Below, piece after piece: positions 44,146 through 54,967 of a stretch of 64,000 nt of DNA (positions are counted from its first letter, which is position 1; the number at the start of each line of letters is the position of its first letter). The DNA lies in assembly GCF_963678635.1 (NCBI RefSeq), contig NC_087064.1:26826189-26890188 (forward strand), written 5' to 3'. Under the pieces are notes generated by a model. It did no database searches, was not told the origin of the DNA, and saw only the letters and a program-made list of their open reading frames with translations. This DNA is from Symsagittifera roscoffensis (taxonomy: Eukaryota; Xenacoelomorpha; Acoela; Convolutidae). The position numbers were made by a program, and so were the translations under genes.

Positions 44146-46760
44146 GTCGACAACATTGTGTGGATTGGTTAAAAGCCCATGAAGCGCACTTCTCGAGAGC
44201 AAAGAAGATGGAGGCAGCCGACTTGACCGGGATCCCGCTGAAGTCGGTGATGGGTCCGATAAACTACAGACCACTTAAGCAGTTGGGAAGTCCTAGACTT
44301 ATAGTGGAACCTCCCAAGCACCGAATAAGTGTATTCCGAATCAGGGTGGCAACTCCCGCACAATATAGAGTGGTAGAGAAGCTGCTTGAGCCGGGGGACA
44401 TGGGACTCCCGGATGCCGCGTACGAGGGCGCTAGGTTAGGTATGGCAGACCCTGTGGAAACTCACAGTTGTCGAAAACGCTGGCAGTATATGATCGATCA
44501 GACCCGGGAGCGGCAAGAGTGATTATTGTAGCAAGCTCAGATTTTGAAGGGACGTCTCCCAAGTTGTTTTGGCCGGAAACCTAGGTGTATTTGCTGCCTG
44601 ACGCCGAGCTAAATTAGATGCTAACCCTGGTGGTAGCGATCAAGTCCGAAATGCCTTGTGAGCCGGAGTTGCTGCTGTTTGCAGGAATGAACGATCACTT
44701 GCATTCGGCAGGATTACTAGAGCACCTGAAGGGAGAGGCGCCAACGCCCATGAAGATCTGGGAGGCGATTCAAACGTTGTTCGCTGCGATCAACGAGGTA
44801 CAAGAGTCGGTGGCTTCTAGATTCGGACCCAAGACGAGAGTGGCGTTTACGACGTCCCCGGGCTACGCGATTATGCCACCTGCTTTGCAGTTCGTGTATG
44901 CCATGTTGATCCTGATAGCGGAAGGGAACGCGTGGCGGGTATTGATGGCTGCCCCCAATCGCAAGCTAGAGCCGACAAACTTGAGGCTCCTGAAGTCAGA
45001 ACTGGCAGCGGCATGGGCTGATGTGTCTCATGCCTTGAGGTGATTTTATGAATTGGCGGACATCCTTGTGGTACTGGACGAGGTCATCTTGCTTGAGATC
45101 TCGAACCTGGCTTGACAGTTGAAGTTTAGTCCAGAAATTGGGAATGACCACCCGGCAATTAACCACTTGGCAGCGAGTCTATGGTTTCGAAGCATGGATT
45201 TGATTATTACGAGCTCCACCAGTAAGGCGAGGGGACCGAGCAACGAGAGAAAGAATGTGGCTGCGGCCGAGAAACAGTTGGAAGCAATGGCATAACGTCT
45301 AACGCAGGAGAGAGGCAGTTGGCCGTTCCTGACATCAAGGCTAGAGAATGCCACGGACAAGACGCGGGAGAGTGCACCACTTCTCATCAAGCAGGTATGG
45401 GAGTTTCTCGAGAGACAGTTGGAAGTGGCAGAGGACAGGGACATGACAGTAGGACGATTTGTCACGGCAGTAAATGAAGTTACCATTGGGGGGTTCTGGA
45501 GGTAACACGCGAAGGGTGATCTGAAGACGAGGAATTCTTGAGTCATTGTTGGGAGAAGAGGTACATGGCTAGAGTGTTCTACGCGAGAGATACCATCTTC
45601 GACGCGTTCGTGCAGGAATTGCTGCACATGCCCATAAATCTCTTGCTGGCCCTATACTTGGTCTACCCCAGGTATCTGTTTAACATGGGTCCGGCTTACA
45701 TGTTCAGTAGAGGTGTGGAAACACTGCGAATCGATAGGTATTTAACACTAGTGCTCTTGACCTACGGAGAGCTGACCGCATTTCATAGATTGATGAAGTA
45801 TGGAGAGCCTCTGTCGATCGGGAAAGCCTATCCCAGCACGGAGACCTACTCATACAAATGTACGGCCGGATTGAAGACGCTGTTGGTGGAATACCACTTG
45901 ATGCAGAATCGATACCTGACGGGAGAAGAGAAGAATCTCAAAACGAAAGAGGAATGGAAGGAGGCGAATGGAAGCATGCCTCTCTTGACGGATCTATGTC
46001 TAGCCATGAGATCTGATCCCCTAGGGATGATCAGAGGGCTTGAGGAGGTGGTGACCTGCATCTACGGACCGGCGGCAGTGACATATGCCTTTCCCGACCC
46101 GCTTGTGATGGCGTATCGACACTCAGTGGCGCACGTGAGCTTAATAAGCGTGCTACACGGAACCGCGCTGAATTGGTGCGGGCAAGAAAAGCTGAGGGCA
46201 CGGATGAGCGACACATTGCTCTTCGGGAAGGTGAAAGATCCCGAACTAATGGTACTCAACTTCCGGGGGCAGCTGCAGTGCAGAATGGGGGGAAAACGTG
46301 AGGGTCCCATTGAGGCCTACCCCAAGTTCTGGAATTTGAACCCCCTGGCAGCGGATAAGCACGAGCTCTTGAGAATCCCGGCATGGAAGGGGAGTTTTGA
46401 TCTGGTGAAGAGAGAGCTAGAGACAATACTTGAGCGAGAGATTCTGCCAACCGTGGTCCCAGAGTTCCCGATAGTCAGGAGAATGACACTGGGGATGAAT
46501 ATGGTCCCGTTGATGGTCCCGTTGATGGTCCCTTCCCTATACGCGAGAGCCATGGTGGAGAAGCAATAGCAGGAGTTCACAGACGGTTGGGACCCCTTGT
46601 TCATAGGGTACACAGCCGCAGTCTGTTTCCACACATGCGACATTAAAATAAACTCGTGGACGACTCAAGCGAAGAAAATGAGAGGCTCAATGCCTCCAAA
46701 ATTCGAGGTTCGATCAAGCGAATCTAGAGAATATGTTGCCGGTATGGGACGAACGACGGG
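44088..46760 (+). pseudogene. ORF2: second SGNH-like protein (broken)
   Basis: Overlaps the end of ORF1 by 58 bases in another frame. Blocks: 44088-44522 (HCVDWLKAHEAHFS, VMGPINYRPL); after a frameshift IIVASSDF and FWPE, stops at 44581 and 44617; 44618-45043 with FAGMNDHLHSAGLLEHL (about 44680), TSPGYAIMPPALQFVYAM and APNRKLEPTNLR; TGA 45041, then VLDEVI and QLKFSPEIGNDHP with further stops at 45113, 45293 and 45503; 45538-46569 (MARVFYARDTIFDAFVQE, LTDLCLAMRSDPLGMIRG, HVSLISVLHGTALNWCGQ). TAG 46567-46569 is followed in frame by WDPLFIGYTAAVCFHTC, which the array copy reads without a stop. GMND resembles SGNH block III; no complete catalytic set is visible. Confidence 0.65.
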
Positions 46761-46763
46761 AGA

Positions 46764-47285
46764 ATGATCGTGACAGAAGGACACATCGCGTTGAAAGATC
46801 AAACGAAATTCGCCACTCGAAAGTACCGGGCGCCCTACGGGTTAGAGCGGGTGGAGATGAAACAGGAGGAGAAAGAGCTGGACGCTGCAGGCTCCTTATA
46901 TGTAACTCTTACGGAACACAAGAAGCCGAATCCAATAACACCCTCATCGCTATCAGTGGGCACCCCTGGAGATAAGAGGAGCGGTCCCGTAGAAAACAGA
47001 TTTAGGGACATACTTGAGAAAAGGCGAGCCGAATCAGAGGCAGAAAGCATGGATGAGACTCTCAGTGAAGCAAGAGAGGAAATGGAAGTGGGTGATACGC
47101 CAGAACCAAAACCAGCTGAGGAGGATTTCACCGCTCAGCAACTGTTGCAGGACCTAAGCGGTGATGATTGGGCGGCACAGGGCCACGCCACCTCTGACAT
47201 CATCCCCTCGGAAGAACCTGGAATTACCCTTGACCAGCGAAACTTCCAACATGGGAATGATACTCTTGAGTACAGAAGAGAGTAA
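46764..47285 (+). CDS. ORF3: acidic uncharacterised protein
   Basis: 173 codons, open; ATG at 46764. Short N-terminal block IALKDQTKFATRKYRAPYG, then a Glu-rich, low-complexity body (ESMDETLSEAREEMEVGD) and LLQDLSGDDW. Homologous in position and weakly in sequence to 11710-12045 and to the middle of the array chimeras. No known domain. It may be joined to ORF4 by a lost frame. Confidence 0.5.
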   Translation: MIVTEGHIALKDQTKFATRKYRAPYGLERVEMKQEEKELDAAGSLYVTLTEHKKPNPITPSSLSVGTPGDKRSGPVENRFRDILEKRRAESEAESMDETLSEAREEMEVGDTPEPKPAEEDFTAQQLLQDLSGDDWAAQGHATSDIIPSEEPGITLDQRNFQHGNDTLEYRRE

Positions 47286-47724
47286 GAAGAACAGTTTCGA
47301 AGGGAATAAGAGCATGTTCTTGGGGACTCTGAATGAGAAGGCATGGAGGGAATTCTTGGGTGAATTTAATCAGAAGATGGAAAGTGAGATCACACTAGAT
47401 GACTTCAAAGAAGAGCTGTGGAGCACAGTGGTGAAATTCGGGGAACCTGTCTTGATGGGCACCGGGCTGGATGAGAAAGCAAGAAAGGAGTTACTGAACA
47501 AGATGGTCAAATTGAGAGAGACGCGACAGAAGACCGGGAACGATGAATGTAAAGACAGCTCTACTCAGAAACAAAAAAAAACTGATGATAAAATGATTAA
47601 GGTTAAAGGGAAGGATAGACTTAAGACTAGTAATATGATTAAAGATATTAATATCCTTAAGGCTCGAGAAGGGGGAGGCAAGAGTCGGGAAGGTTGGACC
47701 GGGACAAAGAGGTCGAATCGGTGA
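47286..47724 (+). CDS. ORF4: helical uncharacterised protein
   Basis: The frame is open from 47161, but similarity to the array copy starts at about 47314 (ATG, MFLGTLNEKAWREFLGEF). Contains ITLDDFKEELWSTVVKF and EKARKELLNKMVKLRETR, then a Lys-rich C-terminus. Predicted mostly helical by composition. It overlaps ORF5 by 31 bases, as in the array. Confidence 0.5.
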
Positions 47725-49035
47725 TGATAGTGACGACGCCCCCAAGCAGAGGTATGAAGTCTCGGAAGATGAAACGGGAGGTAGAGGAGTTGAGCAGCCC
47801 GTCGGCGGATGCTGTCTCTGAAAAGAACTTGAGGGAGACTGCCCCTATGATTCTAGCGAGGTGGAAGACTGCAGCCTACAAGAGTAGCTCCAAACCAAGG
47901 AAGCTAGCCGAAGTAGTGAAGGAGATAGAGGTCTCGACGAGTCTGGCAACGGAAAAAGCTTTCAAACCTCAGAAGGCAGGCTCGAAAAAGGGTTCGACGA
48001 ATGGACAAACATGGGAAGTGGATGTTGACAAAGAATGGAATTCGAGCGAACATCAAGCTATTGGCAAACAAGTGACCAGCGACCCTCTTGAGAAGAATGC
48101 GACAAGGAACACGGCTCGACCTTGGTGGGTGGCCCTAGAGACGATGAAGGAATTGGAGGACTGTCTGAAGAAGCTTGATTGCGGGGTGTTCCGCAAGCGT
48201 CGCAATTGGGCTACTCAAAAAGCCGAGGTCAACAAGTTGGAATTGGGAAGTCAGCTAAAGCCGACTTGGCAGAGCTTGTTGCGGGATTACTTTGAGGAGG
48301 CGATGAGAACACCTTCGTCCGCATTGCCTCTGATGGCAAATCCCTTCGTTAGAACAGCGGGGCAGCTGATGTTCGCGTGGAGCCTAGTGGGAATAGAATT
48401 GGAGGTATTGACTTAACTTGATAAATTGAAATTGGGCAACGAAAGCCTAGAAGTATACCAGATGCTGGTACAGCATGTCGCGAGAGATAATTCCGGGATG
48501 AGTCAGGCGAGAAGAAAAGATAGCACTTGTTTCTTGAGGTGGATAATGTCCGTAATGACTAAGAGTACCGTCCAAGCGTGTCATCAGAAGGCCATGGGGA
48601 GCAAAACCATTGAGAGAAGAGTCTCCACCGTCATACTGAATGTGTACCAGAGTACGGGGATCGAGAAGGAAGATGACTCGAGGCAATCCCTAGAGAATCA
48701 TGGGAAACTTGATGAAATACGAAGATTCCAGAACAAGAAATTTGAAGGGGCATGATGTGCATCGTAACTTGAACTTGACTGAGGATTACCCGAGAATCAA
48801 CAAACGGGGAGAGTACCAATATGTTTCTGGAGTGATGGGGATAGCGTACAACCCTTTCTTGAACTCAGAGGCCGGGAGCGCTCACAGGAATCACGAGGTG
48901 ACGGAGCTATTGAAGTTTTGGACAGAGAAGATAATCGTAATTGACTCAATGGAGAGGGAGAAACTGAGCCTAGGCCTGCTACTTGAGGCGACACCCAAGG
49001 TGATAACCGTACCGCGCTCGAGTAAGAGAGTTTAA
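47694..49035 (+). pseudogene. ORF5: uncharacterised, with conserved SGxxGxAYNxF block (broken)
   Basis: Open 47694-48416, a single TAA at 48414-48416, same frame again to 48755, then a frameshift to 48700-49035. Shared with the array copy: MILARWKTAAYKS, LLRDYFEEAMRT, KLDEIRRFQNKKF, YQYVSGVMGIAYNPF. The last block is well kept in the two copies although they differ at many positions elsewhere, so it was probably under constraint. Function unknown. It runs into ORF6 in the same frame after TAA 49033-49035, so ORF5 and ORF6 may have been one protein. Confidence 0.55.
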
Positions 49036-50871
49036 TTGAGAATGGGGAATGAAAATGGCATGATGACTACGAATTTGGGAACGATTTGGAAATTGCTGAG
49101 ACCCTCCTGGTGTCCACATCCCCATGCAAGTTTGATTGAGGAAGTCACGGAACGAGTGAGGCTAACACCAACAAAAGATGAGAATCTAGGAACTTTGGAC
49201 GTGATACACAAATTGATCCTACCACAGAGTAAAAAGTCGGGCGAAGCAACGAGTAAGCTAGGATCAGTAAAGAAGTTGGAACCTGGCAGCTGTCTTGACT
49301 TGACGTGCGAAGGCGGAGAGCACACCTGTGATGGACAATCATATGTCAGAATACAATCTTTCCAGAGAGAAGACCTAGTCGCTTGGTTTGGCGACATAAC
49401 AGAAAGAGAGAAGAGCGAGGTGCAGATAGTGGCTGAGTGCTATACGAACACTACAGTGAATATAGCAACGGCGCTGGGGTTCTTCTCTAGAATGTTTAGT
49501 CTGCAATCACTTGAGATGCTGGAGTCTGAACACCATCTGGTGACTGCGTTAAGCGTGGAGTCGTGGCCGGGGGCGTTGCAAACCACCCAGAAACATATCA
49601 GAGGGTGGAAGATTGGTCTAGAGGCGGAGATTGGATTTCCCGTGAGCGAAGTTTATGGTCTGCCTGTAAATGCAAAATCCTTGGTGGGATCAGTAATGAC
49701 CAACCTATGTGGGAGCCACTATCCATTGCACATGGCAATGGTGGAGGTGTCCAGCCAAAGGATACTAGTGGACAAGGCCTTCTCGGTACCCAAGTGCGTA
49801 CGACTGGCTCGAATGTCGCATCATTCACATAGGCTGTTGAGGAAGATCCTGGGATTGGTGCCAATGGCACAAAGAGATGACTTGAGTGAAATCTGGGGGG
49901 AAGAACTATTGGGCTTAGAAGACGAAAACACGACTGATTTCGAGAGACAAAATGACATCGGGAAGCCGATGAATAGTGTCCCAGCGCAGGAGGAAAATGA
50001 TATGACGCACGAGAAAATGATGGAACCAGAGCCTCTGCTGGAAGCCTCGGGAGAACGCAATCTCCGAAGCATAGAGATTACACATGGGGAATGCCCATAC
50101 CATTGCTTGGCACAGACAGTGTGGTACCCGGAGCACTCGAACCTCTGCTTAGTGTGGGATGTGGAAGAAGTTCGTTCAATCGGATTACCCGATCATTAGC
50201 AGAAGGTGACCATCTTGGTAGTGAGTACGATGTTGGCGTTGCGATGGATCGAGGAGAATGTGACGAAATATAGGGAGTCGAAGACACCAACGGCGGAATC
50301 GATATACGCTATCGATTATAGCAGAAGACTAGAGTTATTCGAGACGGCGTGCAAGTTATTTGCCATACCCATGGAGATCAAGCACGTATGGAGCCGCGTG
50401 AGATTCTTCCTGTGGTTTCGAGCGACGTTAACATCTTGGTTGTATATGATGACGAAAGACCACTTGGAAAAACATAGTAAAGAATATCGGCATTTCCTGG
50501 CAGAGATATGACCGGAAGCCTTCAAGAGACCTTTGGTGACCCATCGAAATGCAATCACGACAGGTTGGAAAAGAGTCGGTAGGGTGTCTGGAGACAATAC
50601 CAAAGCGAGAGAGTCGATATTGGAGGAGGACTTGGCGAAGAACGTGAGCTTGCACAATTCCTTTTGCTTGAACAGGGAATTGAAAGTGAAAGGTTTACCA
50701 AATCAGGCAGAGAGGTTGCAAGAGCAGAGGGAGTGGATGCGATCCTTCGAACAATTAAAAGCGTGGGAAGAGATCGTAATCAGTTCCGATGATGAGGAAC
50801 CGCTGCTAAGGCAGATCACGGTGTCAAACTCATCAGGGCCTAGCACTTCGAAAGCTAGGAATACGAAATGA
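49036..50871 (+). pseudogene. ORF6: uncharacterised protein with CHCLAQTVWYP block (two stops)
   Basis: Open 49036-50199, then TAG/frame change at 50197, block 50206-50511, TGA 50509-50511, block to 50871. Conserved with the four array units: KLEPGSCLDLTCEGGEHTC (Cys-rich), a long strand/helix region, ILVDKAFSVPKCVRLARM, CPYHCLAQTVWYPEHSNLCLVWD, SIGLPD, LELFETACKLFAIPMEIKHVW, WFRATLTSWLYMMTKDHLEKHSKEY, AFKRPLVTHRNAIT. Several Cys and His residues are kept between divergent copies, so a metal-binding fold is possible. I know no matching family. The C-terminus is acidic (SSDDEE). Confidence 0.6.
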
Positions 50872-51304
50872 GCAGAGGTCTCAATGTGGGTTTCTTGAGT
50901 CTTGAGATAGAAAGAAAGGGGCTCGAGTGTGAATTCGGATGAAATCCGGGTCACGAAAAAGAAATTGTAAGGAAACAAAATAATTGTTATTAATATGCTA
51001 TAATTATTATGTAAATCAAAATGTTGCATGACAATTTCCTGATTGGATAGGACAAAAGAAATTTTAATTCATTAGCCTGCAAAGCAGGAATTAAAAGTGC
51101 AGGTGTATGCAGATATTGATTGCTGTTTAGCGAAAGTGTGACAATTTTACATGGTTGTGATTTTTGGGGTGTAGATAAACTTAAGTCTGCTGCAAACTTC
51201 TTTAAATGACCACTGGCACTATCTTGAGCTACACTCAGAATTCTGGGGCCTATCTGGCAGACGGCACAACGCGATGAGGACATCGATCTTGAGTCCGGGG
51301 AGTA
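50872..51304 (+). other. 3' untranslated region and polypurine-like tract before LTR6
   Basis: No gene seen. It differs from the array tails except in its last 40 bases (GATGAGGACATCGAT...GTCCGGGGAGTA). CCGGGGAG ends two bases before the LTR, where the plus-strand primer (polypurine tract) of an LTR element is expected. Confidence 0.55.
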
Positions 51305-52195
51305 TGTGCCAGTCGGTCATATTTGGAAGTTTGACCTTGAGGAATACGAACTACGTAATTTTGGGATAAAATGTAATTTTTCAAAAGTTCGAATTGAGCC
51401 TGTCATGCTCAACGTTCTCGCGAAAACTGAAAATCTCAGAAATACAAGATCAGAACAACCGAATTACAATCGCGGGAAAAAAATTGAAAAAAAACAGCGG
51501 GAAATTTCTATTCGCAATTTCCAGATATAAATCAAACGCGAGTAGAGCTGTCCTATCCTGAATAGGAAGCAGAGCGATTGTAAACAGAGCAAAGACAAAG
51601 AAGAAGTGAACCAGAGTGAACCCTCAGTGGAAAGGTGGACAGCTGGGGTAACCCAATGGTCCAGTTCCAAAACTTAATTCTCGAGTCAAAACTTATTTCC
51701 CTTGCTGGAATTTATTAGTAGCAAACTTCTCAAGTTATTATACTAAATGCTAGAGTTGTTGATTAATTTAGTTCTCCCAATTCTCGAATGTGCCGATATG
51801 TGAGTACTCAATTTAATTTTCTGGAGTGTGTTTTATGATTGTTATGTTGTGGCAAGGAGAGTTTCAGGTTGATTCATCTGAAATGGATCAAAGTTCCACT
51901 GTCTAATAAAAAGTAAGCAAACGGACTGTTCCGACCCTATTTTTAACGGCGTTCGCGTATTTTGGGTATTTTGAGACCTAATTATGGGGATGTTCTTATT
52001 TTCTAGAGTGGGGGTATTTTGGTAGTGGCTTTAAGCTGTAACGGGTTTTTAGTCTCACGTCGCAAGTGAACCGAATTGCCTCCAACCATTCGAGGTGGAA
52101 AAACACAAGAGATAGTGTCCCTGACTCTTGAGCCAATGGTTATAGGGCCTATTTTTCTTTAACCTCATATGTGACCGAAGTAGGCGACTGTTACA
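51305..52195 (+). mobile_element. LTR6, complete 3' LTR (891 bp)
   Basis: TGTGCCAGTCGG...GACTGTTACA. TATAAAT at 51526-51532 and AATAAA at 51905-51910. Homology to the array copies begins and ends exactly at these points; downstream (TGACGTTAATTGG) is unrelated to the leader. It shares GACCCTATTTTT, GGGGGTATTTT and TGCTGGAATTT with LTR5 rather than with LTR1-3. Confidence 0.85.
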
Positions 52196-52999
52196 TGACG
52201 TTAATTGGACGATCCGACAAATCGGGAAGGGTTAGTTTTGACTGACATACTAATTTTCAATTTTTCGAACTGGAGGTGGAAGACACGTAATCTTTTATTA
52301 TTTCGCACCCACTGAAACTGCGAAATCAGAACAACAAATGTCTCAGTGACAACAACAACGAAAAAACGGCGGAAGGTTGAGATTGTTGTGAGGAATTGTC
52401 AGAAACCACTCCGAGTTGCAACGATTGAACGATTGTGCCGCTACAATTGTTACAGAGCAGTTCACAAGAACCAGGAAGGGTGTTGGGACGACGTGTCCAG
52501 CCTTCCGAGAAGAAATAAGAGCGTTATTTTTCCGGATTGCAGAATCCGGAAGGGTCTCGGGAGAGAACTGTAACTCGGTATTTTAACAACTTTCAGCTTC
52601 TCGGAATGTTTTGAGTTGAAATTAATTGATACCAAATTCGTTTTCAGATAATGAGAAGCTAAGAGTTGGGGAAAAGGGTTGATCCATCTTCGATGGAGAT
52701 GATGGTTTTTATCTACTGATCAAAATAATAGTAGTATAATAAATAAGTGTCGCCTTGTTTTTAGGAGTGACCTCGTGGTCTCGGGATACTGAGACCCAGC
52801 CATGAGCTCACTATTTTGCATATAATTAAATCAATCAGAGCGTTCTGATTCAAGCCGGAAACAGTAACGTTTTTTTTGTCGAGCCGATGTTAGAAAGACC
52901 ACCAATAGAACTGGCTTTGGCAGAGACGGTGAAAAGCATGCAGAGATGTGTTTAGACGCTAGCCAGTCGTTTTAGAACCTAGCTTTATTTTCCGTCGAT
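52196..52999. other. Non-coding flank after the element
   Basis: I see no gene. A hairpin GGTCTC(N8)GAGACC lies at 52777-52796, and TCCGGATTGCAGAATCCGG at about 52531 is palindrome-like. The 75-codon frame at 52346 has no recognisable features. Confidence 0.5.
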
Positions 53000-53640
53000 A
53001 TGTACTTCCGGGCGAATGTTACAAGAATTGACCCCTGAGGCACACCACGGTGTACTGGAAATGGCTCGGATACTGCTTGTCCAATGCGAACGGTTTGTTC
53101 TTTATGTGTTAGATAACTTTTTAGCATCTATGAACATTGTACTGTGAAACCACAGCTCCTAAACTTTTCAATGATCTATGCGTGGTTCACCTTGTCGAGT
53201 GCCTTTTGGAAATCTAGGTAGAGGCAAGCCAGGTAATTTGTTTCGATATTATCATAGAAAGTGTATACCTCACGGAGATACTCAATGAGGTTTGTAACTG
53301 TAGATTATTTTTGACGGAAGCCGTGTTGTGAGTTTGAGATGCTTAATTTTACTGATGAAATCATTTTATCAAAAATTAATTTTTCTAACACCTTTGAGAT
53401 AACCGTTAGTAGATTTATTGGTCGGTAGTTTGAGACAAGTTGTTTGTCTCCCTCTTTGAAGATAGGAACAATTTCGCTTATTTTCCATGTTGACGGAAAA
53501 ACACATTAGCAATTGTGTTAAAAAGTAGATACAGAGATTTAGAGATAGAACAGCTTGATTTTTTCAAAAGAATGTTTTCAAGGTTATCAGGCCCTTTGGC
53601 TTTGTTGATATCCAAACTCTGACTCAGAAGCTTCCAGTTA
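53000..53640 (-). pseudogene. Non-LTR retrotransposon reverse transcriptase fragment (CR1/Jockey-like)
   Basis: On the minus strand, reading from 53640 down, the translation shows in order: KAKGPDNL; TWKISEIVPIFKEGDKQ; NYRPINLLTVISKVLEKLI; QHGFRQK; YLDFQKALDKVNH (motif A, 53221-53180); and RGVPQGSIL (motif B, about 53050-53030). This is the classical order of LINE-type RT. Stops occur after QHGFRQK and after VNHA, and the GP expected after SIL is lost. It has no endonuclease part or YxDD here, so it is a dead fragment. Confidence 0.85.
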
Positions 53641-54214
53641 AATTAATTCAAAATCTTTAAATTAATTAAAGAGGTTCAATTATTTTAATATAAATAAAAA
53701 TTTGAGAGGTGAACTGTGATTGGCTTATTTCTTAAAAAGATTGCTAAGAATTAAAATGTGTTTGAGTTATTCTAAATTTTGGTTTATTTTTTAACACGAT
53801 GGTTTAGAACCAAAATGTGTATGAGTTACAGTAATTATAATTTGTATATTGGTGTTTTGTCGTCTTCTAGATTAGTCTTTTTGTAAAATCCTGACGATGC
53901 ACACATAGTTGAGAAAACAATTGTAAATTACTTTTTATCAAAAAATTTTTTTTGAATTTGTCAGCTCGGACTTTTTTTTTAGAAAGTTCAGACTTTTTCA
54001 AAGTTGTTATTTTTTGTCCGTACAAGTTTTTTTTTTTTATAATCCACATCCATATCAGTAGGATTCTAAGTCTAATTTTGACTGGAATACGTGATGACGG
54101 GACTCCTGACTGTATCCTCGGTTACTATGATACCTTTGACCTTCTGATTATCGATAAAAAAAAGTCCCCGCAAAAAAAAAATATGGCTTTATGGGTTCCT
54201 TGTCTCCCCAGTTG
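53641..54214. other. AT-rich spacer between RT fragments
   Basis: Homopolymer T and A runs (for example around 53943, 54026 and 54168). No gene supported. Confidence 0.5.
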
Positions 54215-54967
54215 AAGTGTTTGAGTCATATTTCGATCGCCACGAAAAATAAGTTATGTGGTTCAGTTTTAAATTAAACCGAAACATATCCGCTACGTGC
54301 TCATGGGTTAACAAACTCCACTCGTATACTGGCTACATCGTCCCGATTATAACTTACTGTTCACAAACTTGGTCACCAAGTAGAGCCAAATTAGTAAGTT
54401 TCGAACGAGTACAAGTAATGGCCACAAAGTGGATTCTTAATTACAATCTTGACTACTAAGGAAGACTAGTCAAACTTAAACTACTGCCATTATGCCTCTA
54501 CGTTGAAATGCACGATCTTCTCATGAATTTATCCTTAGTAAATTCCAAATATGACATATCAATTGCTGTTGAATCTTCTAAGGAAGAAAAAACTCGCCAA
54601 CACAGCAGAGGAGAACATGCAGTCAACAAAAACAGACTGAACAAATCAGACGAAAACTTTTTTCACAGAACGAAACTCTTACACAACATCGTCATCAAAC
54701 ACTAAGAAGAATATGGGAACCAGGGAACCAACTTGACAAAAAATCAATAAGCAAACTTTATTGGTATTACTTTGTCAGAAAATTCAATTATCTAAACAGA
54801 TGCACTTGGAGAATTATCTGCAAATGCATTCACTGTAACAACTGGAAAAAACTCAAACTTAACTTGATGAAAACATGTAAATGACGGGACTCATAAACCC
54901 TTGGGAAGCGTGACTTCCCAGAAGCCTCAACTACTTTTACTACTACTACTACTTCTACTACTACTAA
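54215..54967 (+). pseudogene. 3' end of a second non-LTR retrotransposon, ending in a (TAC)n repeat
   Basis: On the plus strand: YIVPIITYCSQTWSPSRAKL and FERVQVMATKWIL (54340-54440) match the post-RT region of CR1/Jockey-type ORF2 (the IxxYCSxVWSP block). Then RLVKLKLLPLCLYVEMHDL, NFFHRTKLLHN, and finally RCTWRIICKCIHC with its CxCxxC end motif, stop TGA 54882-54884. The tail ends in ACTACTACTACTT repeats (54930-54967), as LINE 3' ends often do. Stops split the frame at 54457 and 54702. It is oriented opposite to the 53-kb fragment. Confidence 0.75.

Larger units (their letters stand above)
32098..52195 (+). mobile_element. Near-complete giant Ty3/gypsy-like LTR retrotransposon, about 20 kb
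   Basis: Bounded by a 5'-truncated LTR5 and a complete LTR6. Order: LTR5, PBS, leader, minisatellite, gag, pol (RT, RNase H, integrase), macro-domain ORF, ORF1 to ORF6, a G-rich polypurine-like stretch (CCGGGG-AG at 51295-51302), LTR6. RT-RNaseH-integrase order is that of Ty3/gypsy elements. LTR5 and LTR6 share variants absent from LTR1-LTR3 (GACCCTATTTT, GGGGGTATTTT, TGCTGGAATTT), which supports their being the two ends of one insertion. With an intact 5' LTR it would be about 20.4 kb, far above the usual 5-10 kb. It is defective through stops, frameshifts and a gag-pol deletion. Confidence 0.75.
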
